64,000 bases of DNA from Pempheris klunzingeri (Eukaryota; Chordata; Actinopteri; Acropomatiformes; Pempheridae): assembly GCF_042242105.1 (NCBI RefSeq), contig NC_092012.1, positions 1,615,470 to 1,679,469 of the forward strand. The letters run 5' to 3'. A model generated the notes under the pieces. It was given only the letters and a program-made list of their open reading frames with translations, made no database searches and had not been told where the DNA came from. Positions 1 to 12,072 of the stretch are shown here, piece after piece (the stretch's first letter is position 1; each line of letters begins with the position of its first letter). A program made the translations under genes and the position numbers.

Positions 1-403
1 CTAGATGTGATTCTACCCCCCAAAATAAAGAAAAGAAAGGAGACTTTTTTAAACAATGACTGGGAGGAACAACTGTGTGGAGAGACACTTCAGGACGTGT
101 CACAAAAGCTCCCATGCTGACTACCCACCTGGCAGCACACATGGGAGCTTCATTTAGCAGCAAACTTTTTTGATAAAGAGCAAGAAAACTTTCTGGACGG
201 TGTTAGAAGGTCTTTTTCATGTAACATGCTGCAGGAACATGTGTCCTGGATAACATGCATGTTCCCCTCTAGTCAGCATTTTATCCTCCTGACTCCACTT
301 TGTCTGGATGATGGTCAGTTCATGTAAAGGTCAAGTCTGTCTTTGGGGCTCCCCCTCACATACCTGAAACCAGACATTGCTTGTAGAATCCTATATATAT
401 ATA
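1..403. other. No gene recognised
   Basis: I see no exon, RNA gene or clear repeat here, apart from a short (AT)n run at about 392-405 that abuts the transposon starting at 406. Confidence 0.5.
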
Positions 404-405
404 TA

Positions 406-1108
406 CACTCCTCACTAAAAGTTAGGGATATTCAGCTTTCAGGTGAAGTTTCAGGATGAACCTAAAATGCATTCTAACCTTTCCAGGTGAACTTAATGTG
501 ACCTTCTCTAAACCTTTGAATGCACATGTCCAACTGTTCAGTGTCTCAGTACTTTCTGCACCAGCTGCTGTTCTCTAACAAGAAGCTTAACAGCAACATT
601 CACAACAGGTTTGATCCATGAATCCACCAATACATTTCCTGCTTCAGTTAGAATTGGTATTTAAACAGTCCTCCTCATCCTGCTGTTCACATTCTGACAT
701 CATGAGACCAAGACGACACCTAACAGTTGATCAGCAGCACCTCAACACTGGAGGCTTCAAACAGGAAGTCCTCAGACGGAGGTGTTCACTGAGCTTAGAG
801 GGTCACAGAGTGTCATCAGGAGGTTGGAACAGTGATACAGAGACTGGAAGAGTCACAGAAAGGAGAGGAGTGGACGTCCTTTGGCCACGTCCCAATTTAT
901 TGAGACACTGAACATGTTCTGTTGTGGTTTACCTACCACTGTTGGTAGATTTTCTTTCAATAAACTGTTTAAGATGAATAAAATCACCAGTGCATGCTTC
1001 TACTTAAATGTCCTACTTTCATGATATAATATCACTGTAGCATTCACTTTTTACATTTTCCATAGATTTCACCTGAAAGTCGAATATCCCTAACTTTAGT
1101 GAGTAGTG
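406..1108 (+). mobile_element. Internally deleted Tc1/mariner-type DNA transposon
   Basis: The ends are inverted repeats of about 40 bp. The left end reads cactcctcactaaaagttag and the right end is its near reverse complement, ending ctaactttagtgagtagtg. Both are flanked by TA, the Tc1/mariner target-site duplication. Inside, around 690-900, is the remnant of the N-terminal helix-turn-helix of a Tc1-like transposase: a RHLT-like start and a readable GRVTERR motif that matches the RETGRVTERR stretch of this family. The catalytic DDE region is absent. At about 700 bp it is roughly half the length of a full Tc1 element, so it is non-autonomous. Class is well supported; the exact family is not known. 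Confidence 0.82.
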
Positions 1109-1120
1109 TATTTATTTATT

Positions 1121-1154
<34 letters not shown>

Positions 1155-1369
1155 TGTGAAAGCTTTGCTCTGTGTTCTTTAGTCTCATCTATGCCTGTGA
1201 TGTTGGACACTGAGCTCGTAAACCTACATAAACGTTTCGTTCTTACCTGTTGTGTTGTGTGTTTTGATGTGTGGGGTTGTTTCTTAATGCCGTGACAAAA
1301 GAAACATTTCTGTTTTTACCTGGAACAGACAATAAAGTTGAATTGAATTGAAACTTCTTGAATGAATGT

Positions 1370-2445
1370 TGGAATCCTCTCTTCATTACTACAAACCACA
1401 GAAAAGAAGCAATGATGGTAACTGCAAACACTTTGTTCAAAGACGAGAAGAACGGTCCCGATGTCATCTCCACTCTCTGAGTACGATGGTTAGAGGAGTT
1501 TTGAATATGTCCAGGAGCTTGACAGAGCAGCTGGACTGGGATGGTTTAGCATCCAATGTGACGGGTCCATGGACAGCAGCAGTACGTGATGATATTTACC
1601 CGAATGGTGTTTGCTGATTTCTCCACAAAAGAAGAGCTGCTGACTCTACTTCACTTGAAGACAACAGCGAGAGGAGTTGACATCAAAGGTTTGTGTCTGT
1701 GACTACAAACGGGGCTCCCACCATGACGGGCTGACATGCAGGCTTCAGCATCATTCACCAGCAGGCGATATGTGCAAAAGTCACTTTGAAGACAATAAAT
1801 GCTCCAAAGCCAAACAACACAGGAGATTCCAGGTGCTATTGGAGGAGCTGGCAGCTGTTACTACACACAGATCTTCACACAGAGTTCGTGAAATCCAGAA
1901 CTGCTCGAGGATACTGAATGGATACTTGACGCTGCATCACTGGGAAACTGAACCATTTGAACTGTGAGCTGTGAGGAGAAGGTACGACTGCGATGAAGCT
2001 ACGATGAACATTTTCTCTGTGCATTTACAGAAGAAGAAAACACTGCTGGATGGCAGATACCTCTGCATCCGGGGGTTTTGACAGAGCAGCAGCTCTCAAG
2101 TCATAAACAAACTTGGACAAGAGTTTTTCAGCTCAGACAGCTGGAGACTGAAATCCTAACATTGTAAAATGACCTCCACCTCAAAACCCTCCAGGGTGCT
2201 CTAAACTTTTGGTGCCTTGAGAACACAGAACAGTACAAAGAGGTGTATGCTCCTATCCTTTTTGGTTCAGCCTGTCTCTGTGAATCAGCCTTACTGATGA
2301 ATGCTACAAGAGTCACTTCCAGCTGCAGCGACAAATCACACCCCAGATTACGGTCCAGTGGTGAGCAGCCTGCAACACCAGGCTTCACAGACACAGACAG
2401 AGATAACAGATGTTTTCAGTGAAGTACCATGGCAACGTTAAACTG
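1370..2445 (+). pseudogene. Decayed hAT transposase (GTF2IRD2/ZBED-like)
   Basis: Short matches to a hAT transposase occur in order but in different frames. At about 1607-1684 there is a stretch containing KEELLTLLHLKTTARGVDI, resembling the EELL..L..TT.G.DI segment of GTF2IRD2-like transposases. At about 1690-1780 there is VTTNGAPTMTG followed by IIHQQAICAK, the usual TTDGAP and CIIHQ..LC motifs. At about 1825-1860 there is RFQVLLEELAA. At about 2255-2310 there is FGSACLCESALL, the hAT dimerisation-region signature FG(S/T).Y.CE..F. Stops and frameshifts separate them, and the N-terminal zinc finger is not seen. It is a dead copy with no sign of host domestication. Confidence 0.72.
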
Positions 2446-2514
2446 ATGTGATGATTTGTTAAAAATACTACATATTTGGTGATTAGTACAAATGTGATAT
2501 GATAGATGTTTGAT

Positions 2515-2880
2515 GTTTCAAGGAACTTTATTTGTCACACCAACACATGGGGAGGTACGAAATCACATTCTCAGGTCCTGTTTTATAAAACAGAGGTCCT
2601 ATATGAAATAAAATAGAAGTACTTGGTGCAGGTAGGTGTGTGGGTGTGTGTGGGGGTGTGGGATCTACAGAGCACCACCAGAGTTCAGCAGTCTAACAGC
2701 CTGGTGGTCTTCTCCTGCCCGAGGGGAGAGGGTCGAGGAGAGAGAGTGCAGGGTGGGAGGGGTCCTTCATGATGCAGACGGCCCTTTTCTTACATCTGCT
2801 GGTGTAAATGTCCGTGGGGGTGGTGGGTAGGCTGCTCCCCACAGTCCTCTGTGCAGCCTTCCTGTCTGCAGCATGGGACA
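2515..2880. repeat. Interspersed repeat fragment, unclassified (unit 1 copy)
   Basis: It starts caaggaactttatttgtcac and contains a G/C-rich block with 'ctcctgcccgaggggagagg' and 'acatctgctggtgtaaatg'. This resembles non-coding teleost interspersed repeats. It is copied at about 6630-7020 in unit 2. No open frame is meaningful. Confidence 0.5.
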
Positions 2881-3390
2881 GAGTTCATGACTTGAAGATG
2901 TGACAGTTAATGATTTACACAGGTGATCATTTGTACAAAAATATACCAGGTATTGATTTGTTGCTCGTTCATACGAAACTGTCAAGAAAGATATTTACTA
3001 AAACTGGGGTCATAACTCTGAGATGAACAGAAATAAATAATGTTGCATGTTATACATTCAACATGACATGTTCAGAACTAGGAGTCATTAACATGTGATC
3101 AGACATATATGAATATTTATTATTGTTGATAATATCATCAATGAAGGGGAACCATTCAGCTTCAGGTACTCAGGAGGTTTGGTATTACTCAGTACCCTTG
3201 AAGTCGCTCTCAGTCTCGATGACCCCTGCCTTATGCAACCTGCTTCATAACATCCAGATCAGTGATGAGCAGTTATCTCGTGATGACTCACAATGGTTGT
3301 TGTCTGGTAAACAACAGACTGGGGACGGAGAGGGAGTCGGCGTGGACAGCAGATGTTGCACCACAGGTGTAAGCTGTTCTCATGAGCATG

Positions 3391-3605
3391 AGATTATATC
3401 TGAAAATAATTAATCTCAGCGACATTATCGGCTTTGCGTCCGACCTCCGCAGGTATATAACCGGGGCGAGCGAGAAGGAGAGCACAAGACAGAGAGACTG
3501 CAGAAAGAAAGAGAACTTCCTCTTTGTTTTGCAGTTCTTCCTTCGCTTGACACTTCAAGGCAACTTCGCTTCGCCGATCCAAACTCCCACCAAACTACAT
3601 CGCAG
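3391..3605 (+). promoter_or_regulatory. Promoter and 5' non-coding exon of PDE6-gamma gene A
   Basis: A TATA box (tatataa) lies at 3454-3460. Two OTX/CRX-like cores sit just upstream: agatta at 3391-3396 and taatct at 3411-3416. Transcription would start near 3485. The leader exon ends at 3605, immediately before a strong donor (cgcag|gtaagac). The leader resembles that of gene D (shared 'cagagagactgc' and 'ttgcagct/ttcttc' blocks), so promoter and leader were duplicated together with the gene. The start site and CRX use are inferred. Confidence 0.72.
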
Positions 3606-3797
3606 GTAAGACACCACACTGCACCACAGACTGTCGCTGTAGTTTAACAAAGCTTAGTTTGTGCTGCTGTGACAGTAGACATGACGACACACAGGTGTTA
3701 AAGACCTTTTACAGGAAACCAACATCTGTATTTTTCTGTTCCTTCTCTGTTTTTTTTTGTCAATTAATATACAAAAATCTTTATTTTCTTTTCAGAG

Positions 3798-4209
3798 ATG
3801 AACCGTGAATCAGCACCAGCAACCAACGAGGACTCCAAGGTCGCTCCTCCCCAGTTCCAGCAGAACGATGCCAGGCAGTTCAAGAGCAAGGCCCCTAAAG
3901 CTGGAAAGAAGAGGTGAGTGTAGACACAAAAAGACAGGAGGACACACTCAGCTGCAGAGGTTTGAGTTGGTGGAGATGTCTCACCATCCCTCTCTGTCCT
4001 TCTCACAGATATGATGATCTTCCTGGGATGGAGAGCCTTGGAGGTAACTATCACTCACAACAATAACTGATCAATTAGCCCGAAGCAGAAGGAAAGACCA
4101 GATCTCCTAACCTGTTTCCTCTTGTCATGCAGATGCGGCTGTTATCTGCCCATGGGAGGACTTTGGAGACATTGAGCTGAGTGATCTGGCCCAGTTTGGC
4201 ATCATCTAA
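3798..4209 (+). CDS. pde6h: Retinal cGMP phosphodiesterase inhibitory gamma subunit, cone-like (gene A)
   Basis: Exons are 3798-3913, 4009-4043 and 4133-4209, with GT/AG introns and a 75-aa product. PDE6 gamma is a small disordered inhibitor. Its central basic segment binds the PDE6 catalytic subunits and transducin, and its C-terminus plugs the catalytic site until transducin-GTP removes it. Visible here are [11 protein letters not shown], the DLPGMESLG glycine loop, ICPWEDF and the C-terminal plug LAQFGII. FGII, rather than rod YGII, favours the cone type PDE6H. The protein is shorter than mammalian subunits (83-87 aa). It lacks the TPRKGPP segment and has QFQQNDARQFKSK where mammals have KFKQRQTRQFKSK, so the Thr22- and Thr35-type phosphosites are gone. 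The start is the first ATG, two bases after the splice acceptor. The cone assignment is inferred. Confidence 0.93.
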
Positions 4210-4570
4210 ACCTTGTGCCCAACGGAAACAGTTTATTCCTGGCGGCTGTAATCCAGCAGCTTTCTATCGTTTGCTCTCCGGATGGGAACCATTCACGGAC
4301 TTTGTTTTTCCTCTTCCCTCGATAAGTGGAGGAAGAAGCTTTTGGACGGCAGCCCCCAAGAATGACTCTTCTCCTGCCCTGGGCCAGTACATCTCATCGC
4401 CTGGAAGTTTCAGCATCTGTCTGAGCTCTATAATATCATCATTACATCTGATTAGATCTCAGGAAGCCTCTGCCTTCTTGTCCTGTGTAGCCCTGCAAAT
4501 ATGTAAAAGTGTAGCACACTGTACTGTTGCTTGGGTCTAATAATCTGTGTAAATAATCTATGGTTAATAC

Positions 4571-4674
4571 CTATCTATCTATCGATCTGTCTATCGATCC
4601 ATCTATCTATCTATGGAGTAGAGTTGTGCAGCGCTAACGTTAACGTCGTTGACGCTGTGCATCTCTTTAATAAA
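4571..4674 (+). terminator. TATC/GATC-rich microsatellite and polyadenylation signal of gene A
   Basis: A short imperfect (CTAT)n tract lies at about 4571-4615 in the 3' UTR. It is followed by AATAAA at 4669-4674 and a T/G-rich stretch, the expected poly(A) site layout. Confidence 0.7.
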
Positions 4675-5088
4675 CTATATTGGAACCACATTATTCTGGT
4701 CTGCCTTTCCATTCTTTAGCATCACTTGTGTCATGCACATTTAAACACTCATGTTATTATTTGTCAGTAGGTTGCTGTGCTGTCAACAATTCTTTTTTAT
4801 TCCTGTGGAATATTTTACTGGTCCACAAGGACCTCAGCGGCTTATTCGTGTTGAAACAAGGACTATGATATGATAATAATTCATTTTTTTACCACTGTTT
4901 CATCAGTGCACAGTTAAAGGTGGAAACACATTTAGCAAATGTACATGAAGCCTGTTCTCTAACCTCTAACCCCACAGAACATTTTAAGGATTTTATTCCT
5001 AAATTGGGAATTTGTCTGCGACAGTAAAATGGCATGACATGTCATTGGTGCGAGACCAGAAAGATCCGCTTTTACGGGAATTTTTTTT

Positions 5089-5480
5089 TCAATTCAATTC
5101 AATTTATTTTGTATAGCCCAATATCACAACAGAGTGTCTCACAGTGCTTTACAAAGTTCACTGAAATAAACAAGTGTAAGCGAACAAACAATCTAATAAA
5201 GAGTCCAGCAGTCGATGAGACCAATGGATCAGTCCGAGGCATCACCTGCCCTTTATGACCCTCCTTCTTCGGGAAGGAAAAACTCAAAAAACCCAGTGGG
5301 AAAAGAGAAACCTCCGGGAGCACCACAGTGAAGGAGAGATCCAGCTCCCAAGGACGGACAGGCTGGAGCCTTGGACAAACCCTGCTGGTTCAGCAGCGTG
5401 GACACAGCCAGGAGTCACTAAACTAACTACTGCAGGGAGGGAGCGGACTGCAGGAGCAATCACTGCTGTTTCAGGATAAT
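5089..5480. repeat. Teleost interspersed repeat (unit 1 copy)
   Basis: It opens with repeated 'caatt' and 'atttattttgtatagccca', followed by 'gtctcacagtgctttacaaa', a very common motif of fish interspersed repeats. It continues to a block with 'ctccttcttcgggaaggaa'. The second copy is at about 9252-9645 in unit 2. Class is not assigned. The rest of 4680-6560 shows no gene. Confidence 0.6.
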
Positions 5481-7556
5481 TAACATTTCTGTAGAAATCT
5501 GGAATTTTGGAAAAATGGGTCATCGCAACAAATGAGTTTAAAAACAGACTAAAACATCAGATGTGTGTGAGCAGACTGTAATGTTCCCCTAATCAATAAG
5601 AGATGAACATAAATACCATCATTCCATCGTGTTTTCAACGCTGCTTTTCACTGTTTGAGGTTGAACTGCCACTCGTTCAATAGCGTCATGTTGCTGCTGG
5701 TCTGATGGCCGGAGAGCTGCTGCCACCCACTGCTGATCTCTGAGAACAGCTAATGATGGAAACAAGCTTTCATTACATTTTCCTTTGCTTTGATTTTCTC
5801 AAGATCCATCTCAAATCTGCAGCACATGTGGATGGAGGACCGGGCTGTGTGTAGGTACAAAGGTACCAGAAGGTAGTTTGACATCAGGACCCTCTGTCGC
5901 CTAAAACATTTGCTGCTGTCAAGTACAAGATCTTTCTTTTAATGGAGGGATCGTCTTCATTTAAAGAGAAGCAGCTTTGCACTGCAGCTTATTGACGGCG
6001 GGGAACTCGACATACCTTCACCACCTCAAAACTAGTTAAACACCGGACCTTCAAAGCTCATTGTTCACATCATGTCACAAACCCGTTATGTAGTGAGTGA
6101 AACATGTTTCCTGTGAGATGACTGACACTTTATTACACAGAGTGAAGCCACAATATTCAGCGTCCTCCTGTGTTTCTCAGAAGATTCCCTGTGTATGTAA
6201 TGATCCTTCCTTCATTTTGAATGATCTTCGTGCTCATTGTGTCTGTTCTGTCTGAGACAAAGTGACTTGGCAACTTCAAGCATGCGTTGAAAATAAGTTT
6301 TACTTTAGGAAAATAAAATTTGAATCAGAAACAGATAACTGAATGTTAGTAAGAAAACCTTTCAGGTATTCTACAGACAGAGGAAAACTCCTACAACGAC
6401 ATTGTTAAAAACATTCATGCTTCTATAAATTATCCTCATTTTACAACCGCTGGAGATGTGAAGCGACCTTTTGTCTTCCCCAGTCACCACAACTTTAAAC
6501 TACTTCATGAATGCAACTGTTGTCTCACAACACAGGAGTGGACTTTTACATACAGTATTTAAAAATACAACATATTTGGTGATTAGTACAAATGTGATAT
6601 GATAGATGTTTGATAGATGTTTGATGTTTCAAGGAACTTTATTTGTCACACCAACACATGGGGAGGTACGAAATTATGTTCTCAGGTCCCGTTTTAAGCC
6701 ACGATAAATATCAAACAACAAATAAAGTGTATAAAATAGAGGTCCTATATGAAATAAAATAGAAGTACTTGGTGCAGGTAGGTGTGTAGGTGTGTGTGGG
6801 GGTGTGGGATCTACAGAGCACCACCAGAGTTCAGCAGTCTAACAGCCTGGTGGTCTTCTCCTGCCCGAGGGGAGAGGGTCGAAGAGAGTGAGTGCAGGGT
6901 GGGAGGGTCCTTCATGATGCAGACGGCCCTTTTCTTACATCTGCTGGTGTAAATGTCCGTGGGGGTGGTGGGTAGGCCGCTCCCCACAGTCCTCTGTGCA
7001 GCCTTCCTGTCTGCAGCATGGGACAGAGTTCATGACTTGAAGATGTGACAGTTAACGATTTACACAGGTGATCATTTGTACAAAAATATACCAGGTATTG
7101 ATTTTGGAAGAAAAATGCTTCAAATGTTGCTCGTTCATACGAAACTGTCAAGAAAGATATTTACTAAAACTGGGGTCATAACTCTGAGATGAACAGAAAT
7201 AAATAATGTTGCATGTTATACATTCAACATGACATGTTCAGAACTAGGAGTCATTAACATGTGATCAGACATATATCAATATTTATTACTGTTGATAATA
7301 TTATCAATGAAGGGGAACCATTCAGCTTCAGGTACTCAGGAGGTTTGGTATTACTCAGTACCCTTGAAGTCGCTCTCAGTCTCGATGACCCCTGCCTTAT
7401 GCAACCTGCTTCATAACATCCAGATCAGTGATGAGCAGTTATCTCGTGATGACTCACAATGGTTGTTGTCTGGTAAACAACAGACTGGGGACGGAGAGGG
7501 AGTCGGCGTGGACAGCAGATGTTGCACCACAGGTGTAAGCTGTTCTCATGAGCATG

Positions 7557-7771
7557 AGATTATATCTGAAAATAATTAATCTCAGCGACATTATCGGCTT
7601 TGCGTCCGACCTCCGCAGGTATATAACCGGGGCGAGCGAGAAGGAGAGCACAAGACAGAGAGACTGCAGAAAGAAAGAGAACTTCCTCTTTGTTTTGCAG
7701 TTCTTCCTTCGCTCGACACTTCAAGGCAACTTCGCTTCGCCGATCCAAACTCCCACCAAACTACATCGCAG
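7557..7771 (+). promoter_or_regulatory. Promoter and 5' non-coding exon of PDE6-gamma gene B
   Basis: This is a near-identical copy of the gene A promoter. The TATA box (tatataa) is at 7620-7626, CRX-like agatta/taatct motifs lie upstream at about 7557 and 7577, and the leader exon ends at 7771 before gtaagac. The conserved layout means gene B should be expressed like gene A. Confidence 0.72.
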
Positions 7772-7962
7772 GTAAGACACCACACTGCACCACAGACTGT
7801 TGCTGTAGTTTAACAAAGCTTAGTTTGTGCTGCTGTGACAGTAGACATGACGACAAACAGGTGTTAAGTACCTTTTTCAGGAAACCAACATCTGTATTTT
7901 TCTGTTCCTTCTCTGTTTTTTTTGTCAATTAATATACAAAAATCTTTATTGTCTTTTTAGAG

Positions 7963-8374
7963 ATGAACCGTGAATCAGCACCAGCAACCAACGAGGACTC
8001 CAAGGTCGCTCCTCCCCAGTTCCAGCAGAACGATGCCAGGCAGTTCAAGAGCAAGGCCCCTAAAGCTGGAAAGAAGAGGTGAGTGTAGACACAAAAAGAC
8101 AGGAGGACACACTCAGCTGCAGAGGTTTGAGTTGGTGGAGATGTCTCACCATCCCTCTCTGTCCTTCTCACAGATATGATGATCTTCCTGGGATGGAGAG
8201 CCTTGGAGGTAACTATCACTCACAACAATAACTGATAAATTAGCCCGAAGCAGAAGGAAAGACCAGATCTCCTAACCTGTTTCCTCTTGTCATGCAGATG
8301 CGGCTGTTATCTGCCCATGGGAGGACTTTGGAGACATTGAGCTGAGTGATCTGGCCCAGTTTGGCATCATCTAA
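7963..8374 (+). CDS. pde6h: Retinal cGMP phosphodiesterase inhibitory gamma subunit, cone-like (gene B)
   Basis: Exons are 7963-8078, 8174-8208 and 8298-8374, giving 75 aa. The coding sequence is identical to gene A in all three exons; differences between the two genes lie only in introns, UTRs and flanks. It has the same functional landmarks (RQFKSK basic patch, PGMESLG loop, ICPWEDF, C-terminal LAQFGII plug) and the same loss of the TPRK segment and central Thr. Promoter, splice sites and AATAAA (8833-8838) are all intact, so nothing marks it as a pseudogene. A dosage effect is the simplest reading; the alternative is an assembly duplication, although scattered differences between units argue against that. 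Confidence 0.92.
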
Positions 8375-8731
8375 ACCTTGTGCCCAACGGAAACAGTTTA
8401 TTCCTGGCGGCTGTAATCCAGCAGCTTTCTATCGTTTGCTCTCCGGATGGGTACCATTCACGGACTTTGTTTTTCCTCTTCCCTCGATAAGTGGAGGAAG
8501 AAGCTTTTGGACGGCAGCCCCCAAGAATGACTCTTCTCCTGCCCTGGGCCAGTACATCTCATCGCCTGGAAGTTTCAGCATCTGTCTGAGCTCTATAATA
8601 TCATCATTACATCTGATTAGATCTCAGGAAGCCTCTGCCTTCTTGTCCTGTGTAGCCCTGCAAATATGTAAAAGTGTAGCACACTGTACTGTTGCTTGGG
8701 TCTAATAATCTGTGTAAATAATCTATGGTTA

Positions 8732-8838
8732 ATACCTATCTATCTATCGATCTGTCTATCGATCCATCTATCTATCTATGGAGTAGAGTTGTGCAGCGCT
8801 AACATTAACGTCGTTGACGCTGTGCATCTTATAATAAA
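8732..8838 (+). terminator. Microsatellite and polyadenylation signal of gene B
   Basis: The (CTAT)n tract at about 8736-8780 is followed by AATAAA at 8833-8838, as in gene A. Confidence 0.68.
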
Positions 8839-9251
8839 CTATATTGGAACCACATTATTCTGGTCTGCCTTTCCATTCTTTAGCATCACTTGTGTCATGC
8901 ACATTTAAATACTCATATTATTATTTGTCAGTAGGTTGCTGTGCTGTCAACAATTCTTTTTTATTCCTGTGGAATATTTTACTGGTCCACAAGGACCTCA
9001 GCGGATTATTCGTGTTGAAACAAGGACTATGATATGATAACAATTCATTTTTTTACCACTGTTTTATCAGTGCACAGTCAAAGGTGGAAACACATTTAGC
9101 AAATGTACATGAAGCCTGTTCTCTAACCTCTAACCCCACAGAACATTTTAAGGATTTTATTCCTAAATTGGAAATTTGTCTGCGACAGTAAAATGGCATA
9201 ACATGTCATTGGTGCGAGACCAGAAAGATCCGCTTTTACGGGAATTTTTTT

Positions 9252-9645
9252 TTCAATTCAATTCAATTTATTTTGTATAGCCCAATATCACAACAGAGTG
9301 TCTCACAGTGCTTTACAAAGTTCACTGAAATAAACAAGTGTAAGCGAACAAACAATCTAAAAAAGAGTCCAGCAGTCGATGAGGCCAATGGATCAGTCTG
9401 AGGCATCACCTGCCCTTTATGACCCTCCTTCTTCGGGAAGGAAAAACTCAAAAAACCCAGTGGGAAAAGAGAAACCTCTGGGAGCACCACAGTGAAGGAG
9501 AGATCCAGCTCCCAAGGACGGACAGGCTGGAGCCTTGGAGAAACCCTGCTGGTTCAGCAGCGTGGACACAGCCAGGAGTCACTAAACTAACTACTGCAGG
9601 GAGGGAGCGGACTGCAGGAGCAATCGCTGCTGTTTCAGGATAACT
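9252..9645. repeat. Teleost interspersed repeat (unit 2 copy)
   Basis: Second copy of the element at 5089-5480, carried by the tandem duplication. The rest of 8840-10754 repeats the flank of unit 1 and contains no gene. Confidence 0.6.
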
Positions 9646-10754
9646 AACATCTTTGTAGAAATCTGGAATTTTGGAAAAATGGGGCGTCGCAACAAATGAG
9701 TTTAAAAACAGACTAAAACATCAGATGTGTGTGAGCAGACTGTAATGTTCCCCTAATCAATAAGAGATGAACATGAATACCATCATTCCATCATGTTTTC
9801 AACGCTGTTTTTCACTGTTTGAGGTTGAACTGCCACTCGTTCAATAGCGTCATGTTGCTGCTGGTCTGATGGCCGGAGAGCTGCTGCCACCCACTGCTGA
9901 TCTCTGAGAACAGCTAATGATGGAAACAAGCTTTCATTTACATTTTCCTTTGCTTTGATTTTCTCAAGATTCATCTAAAATCTGCAGCACATGTGGATGG
10001 AGGACCGGGCTGTGTGTAGGTACAAAGGTACCAGAAGGTAGTTTGACATCAGGACCCTCTGTCGCCTAAAACATTTGCTGCTGTCAAGTACAAGATCTTT
10101 CTTTTAATGGAGGGATCGTCTTCATTTAAAGAGAAGCAGCTTTGCACTGCAGCTTATTGACGGCGGGGAACTCGACATACCTTCACCACCTCAAAACTAG
10201 TTAAACACCGGACCTTCAAAGCTCATTGCTCACATCATGTCACAAACCCGTTATGTAGTGAGTGAAACATGTTTCCTGTGAGATGACTGACACTTTATTA
10301 CACAGAGTGAAGCCACAATATTCAGCGTCCTCCTGTGTTTCTCAGAAGATTCCCTGTGTATGTAATGATCCTTCCTTCATTTTGAATGATCTTCGTGCTC
10401 ATTGTGTCTGTTCTGTCTGAGACAAAGTGACTTGGCAACTTCAAGCATGTGTTGAAAATAAGTTTTACTTTAGGAAAATAAAATTTGAATCAGAAACAGA
10501 TAACTGAATGTTAGTAAGAGATAAATCATCCTCATTTTACAACTGCTGGAGATGTGAAGCGACCATTTGTCTTCCCCAGTCACCACAACTCTAAACTACT
10601 TCATGAATGCAAGACACTAAATCCAGTCTGTTGTTGTCTCACAACACAGGAGTGGACTTTTACATCCATGCTTGAATGTCACATCAGAAGAATATACACA
10701 CAGTATATAGATATATATAAAGGTGTGATTCTGCAGGTTGAGGATCTGAAGGGT

Positions 10755-11144
10755 TTAGACGATGCCGAACTGAGCCAGGTCACTGAGCTCCATGTCGCCG
10801 AACGCCTCCCAGGGGCAAACCACGGCCGAGTCTGCAGGAGATGGAGATTAAAACAGATTAAAGTTATTCCAACACAAACCAAAGATCTGGAGCCACAGTA
10901 GAGACAAAACGTACCTCCAAGACCCTCCATGCCGGGTACGTCATTGTCAAACCTGTGAAATAATCATACATTTAATGCTTTAATGTGCTTTATATTCACG
11001 ATTACTGCATCCTCTCTGTATATCGTTGTGGTTGTCTCACCCCTTCTGTCCGGCTTTGGGAGCCTTGCTCTTGAACTGCCTGGTCTCCTTCTGCTTGAAC
11101 TTGGGGGGGGCGGCCTTGGTGCCTTCGGTTGCTGCTGCGTTCAT
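10755..11144 (-). CDS. pde6h: Retinal cGMP phosphodiesterase inhibitory gamma subunit, cone-like (gene C)
   Basis: Minus strand. Exons in transcript order are 11144-11041, 10952-10915 and 10831-10755, all with GT/AG introns, giving 72 aa. The product has [17 protein letters not shown], which keeps the basic patch and central Thr of mammalian subunits, then [25 protein letters not shown] and the C-terminal plug LAQFGIV (final Val instead of Ile). The protein is identical to that of gene D. Exon 1 differs from D at one base, exon 2 at seven, exon 3 at four, all synonymous. The start ATG sits two bases after a ctgcag acceptor, so an upstream leader exon is expected. The gene is intact, is transcribed toward genes A and B, and lies head to head with D. 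Confidence 0.92.
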
Positions 11145-12014
11145 TTCTGCAGAGTAATAAGCAAAAAGATCAATGGGCTGTATACGTCTACTGTAAAGGC
11201 CTCAGCATGCTTCAAGTGTCTGACACCATCCTTCGCCAAAAGTCTTCATCTTGTGTCTTTTGCATATTTCTATTGTCTTGATGTAATCAATCATACAAAT
11301 GTGGATAACACTGCAGAGCTTTGATCGATAACCTCTTTGTGGGTATAGCTGAGTTATACAGTTGAGTAAATACAGCTTGAAAGAGACGTTCAAAGCGTCC
11401 ATTGGTACCAACGAACCAAAAAATGCTGCAGAGATAAAAGGTCTCAGACACTTTCAGGTGATATATGAAGCTCTTTGTTTGAAGCATATTGAGGATTGAA
11501 GATAAAGAGACTGTTGTGAGCTACAAAACCAGGAAGAAGACACAAAGAGAAAGAGTCGTAACATCCTCTGCATGTCGGCTAAGTGACTGAGACAGTGGAC
11601 ATTAAGCTTTACAGGTTGTTCTCAAAGCCAGTTTTTACTTTCAGTCAGTACGTTTTCTGTGTTTCAGGCAACTTGTGCTCATTTCACTACTTTCAGATTG
11701 TGTTTCTGAGGTTCTTTCCGTGATATTTGAATTAAACTTTTACCTAAAAGTCTTTCTTTATCTTTGCTTCTTCCACCAAGGCACATGCAGCGAGGCAGAA
11801 CAAACGGGCAGTGTTAAAACTCCAACTCAAAATCCAATTCAAGATGCACAATGATGCACACATCATCGTTAAAGTGATGATCTATAACTATAAGTAGATA
11901 TAACACTGCACATCATCCTCTTTTTACTCTACTTTGCCTCAACTTTTGACACCCTGCTGCATTAACACAGACAGAAAGTCTCTTTGTTTGCTGACGATGT
12001 GATCCTTTATCTAT

Positions 12015-12033
12015 TATTATTATTCTCATTATT

Positions 12034-12072
<39 letters not shown>

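Larger units (their letters stand above)
2461..10668 (+). repeat. Recent head-to-tail duplication of a ~4.1 kb unit
   Basis: Unit 1 (about 2461-6560) and unit 2 (about 6561-10668) align along their whole length, with an offset of 4100 at the start rising to 4165-4166 across the genes because of small indels. Each holds the same repeats, promoter, one PDE6-gamma gene, 3' UTR and downstream flank. Inter-unit differences are scattered single bases plus a few short indels, such as an extra ~20 bp near 7100 in unit 2. The junction is at about 6545-6561, where the unit 1 tail (gagtggacttttaca) meets the unit 2 head (aaaaatac.acatatttgg). The three coding exons are identical between units, which points to a young duplication or ongoing conversion. 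Confidence 0.93.

Noticed and set aside
1677-1967. 96-codon frame as a small host gene
   Set aside because: It contains out-of-frame remains of the hAT transposase.
4181-4540. 119-codon open frame after PDE6-gamma gene A (and its copy at 8346-8705)
   Set aside because: It overlaps the last coding exon in another frame and the 3' UTR. Its presence in both units only reflects the tandem duplication.
10554-10901. 115-codon plus-strand frame
   Set aside because: Antisense to exon 3 of gene C, whose minus-strand reading is a clear PDE6-gamma C-terminus.
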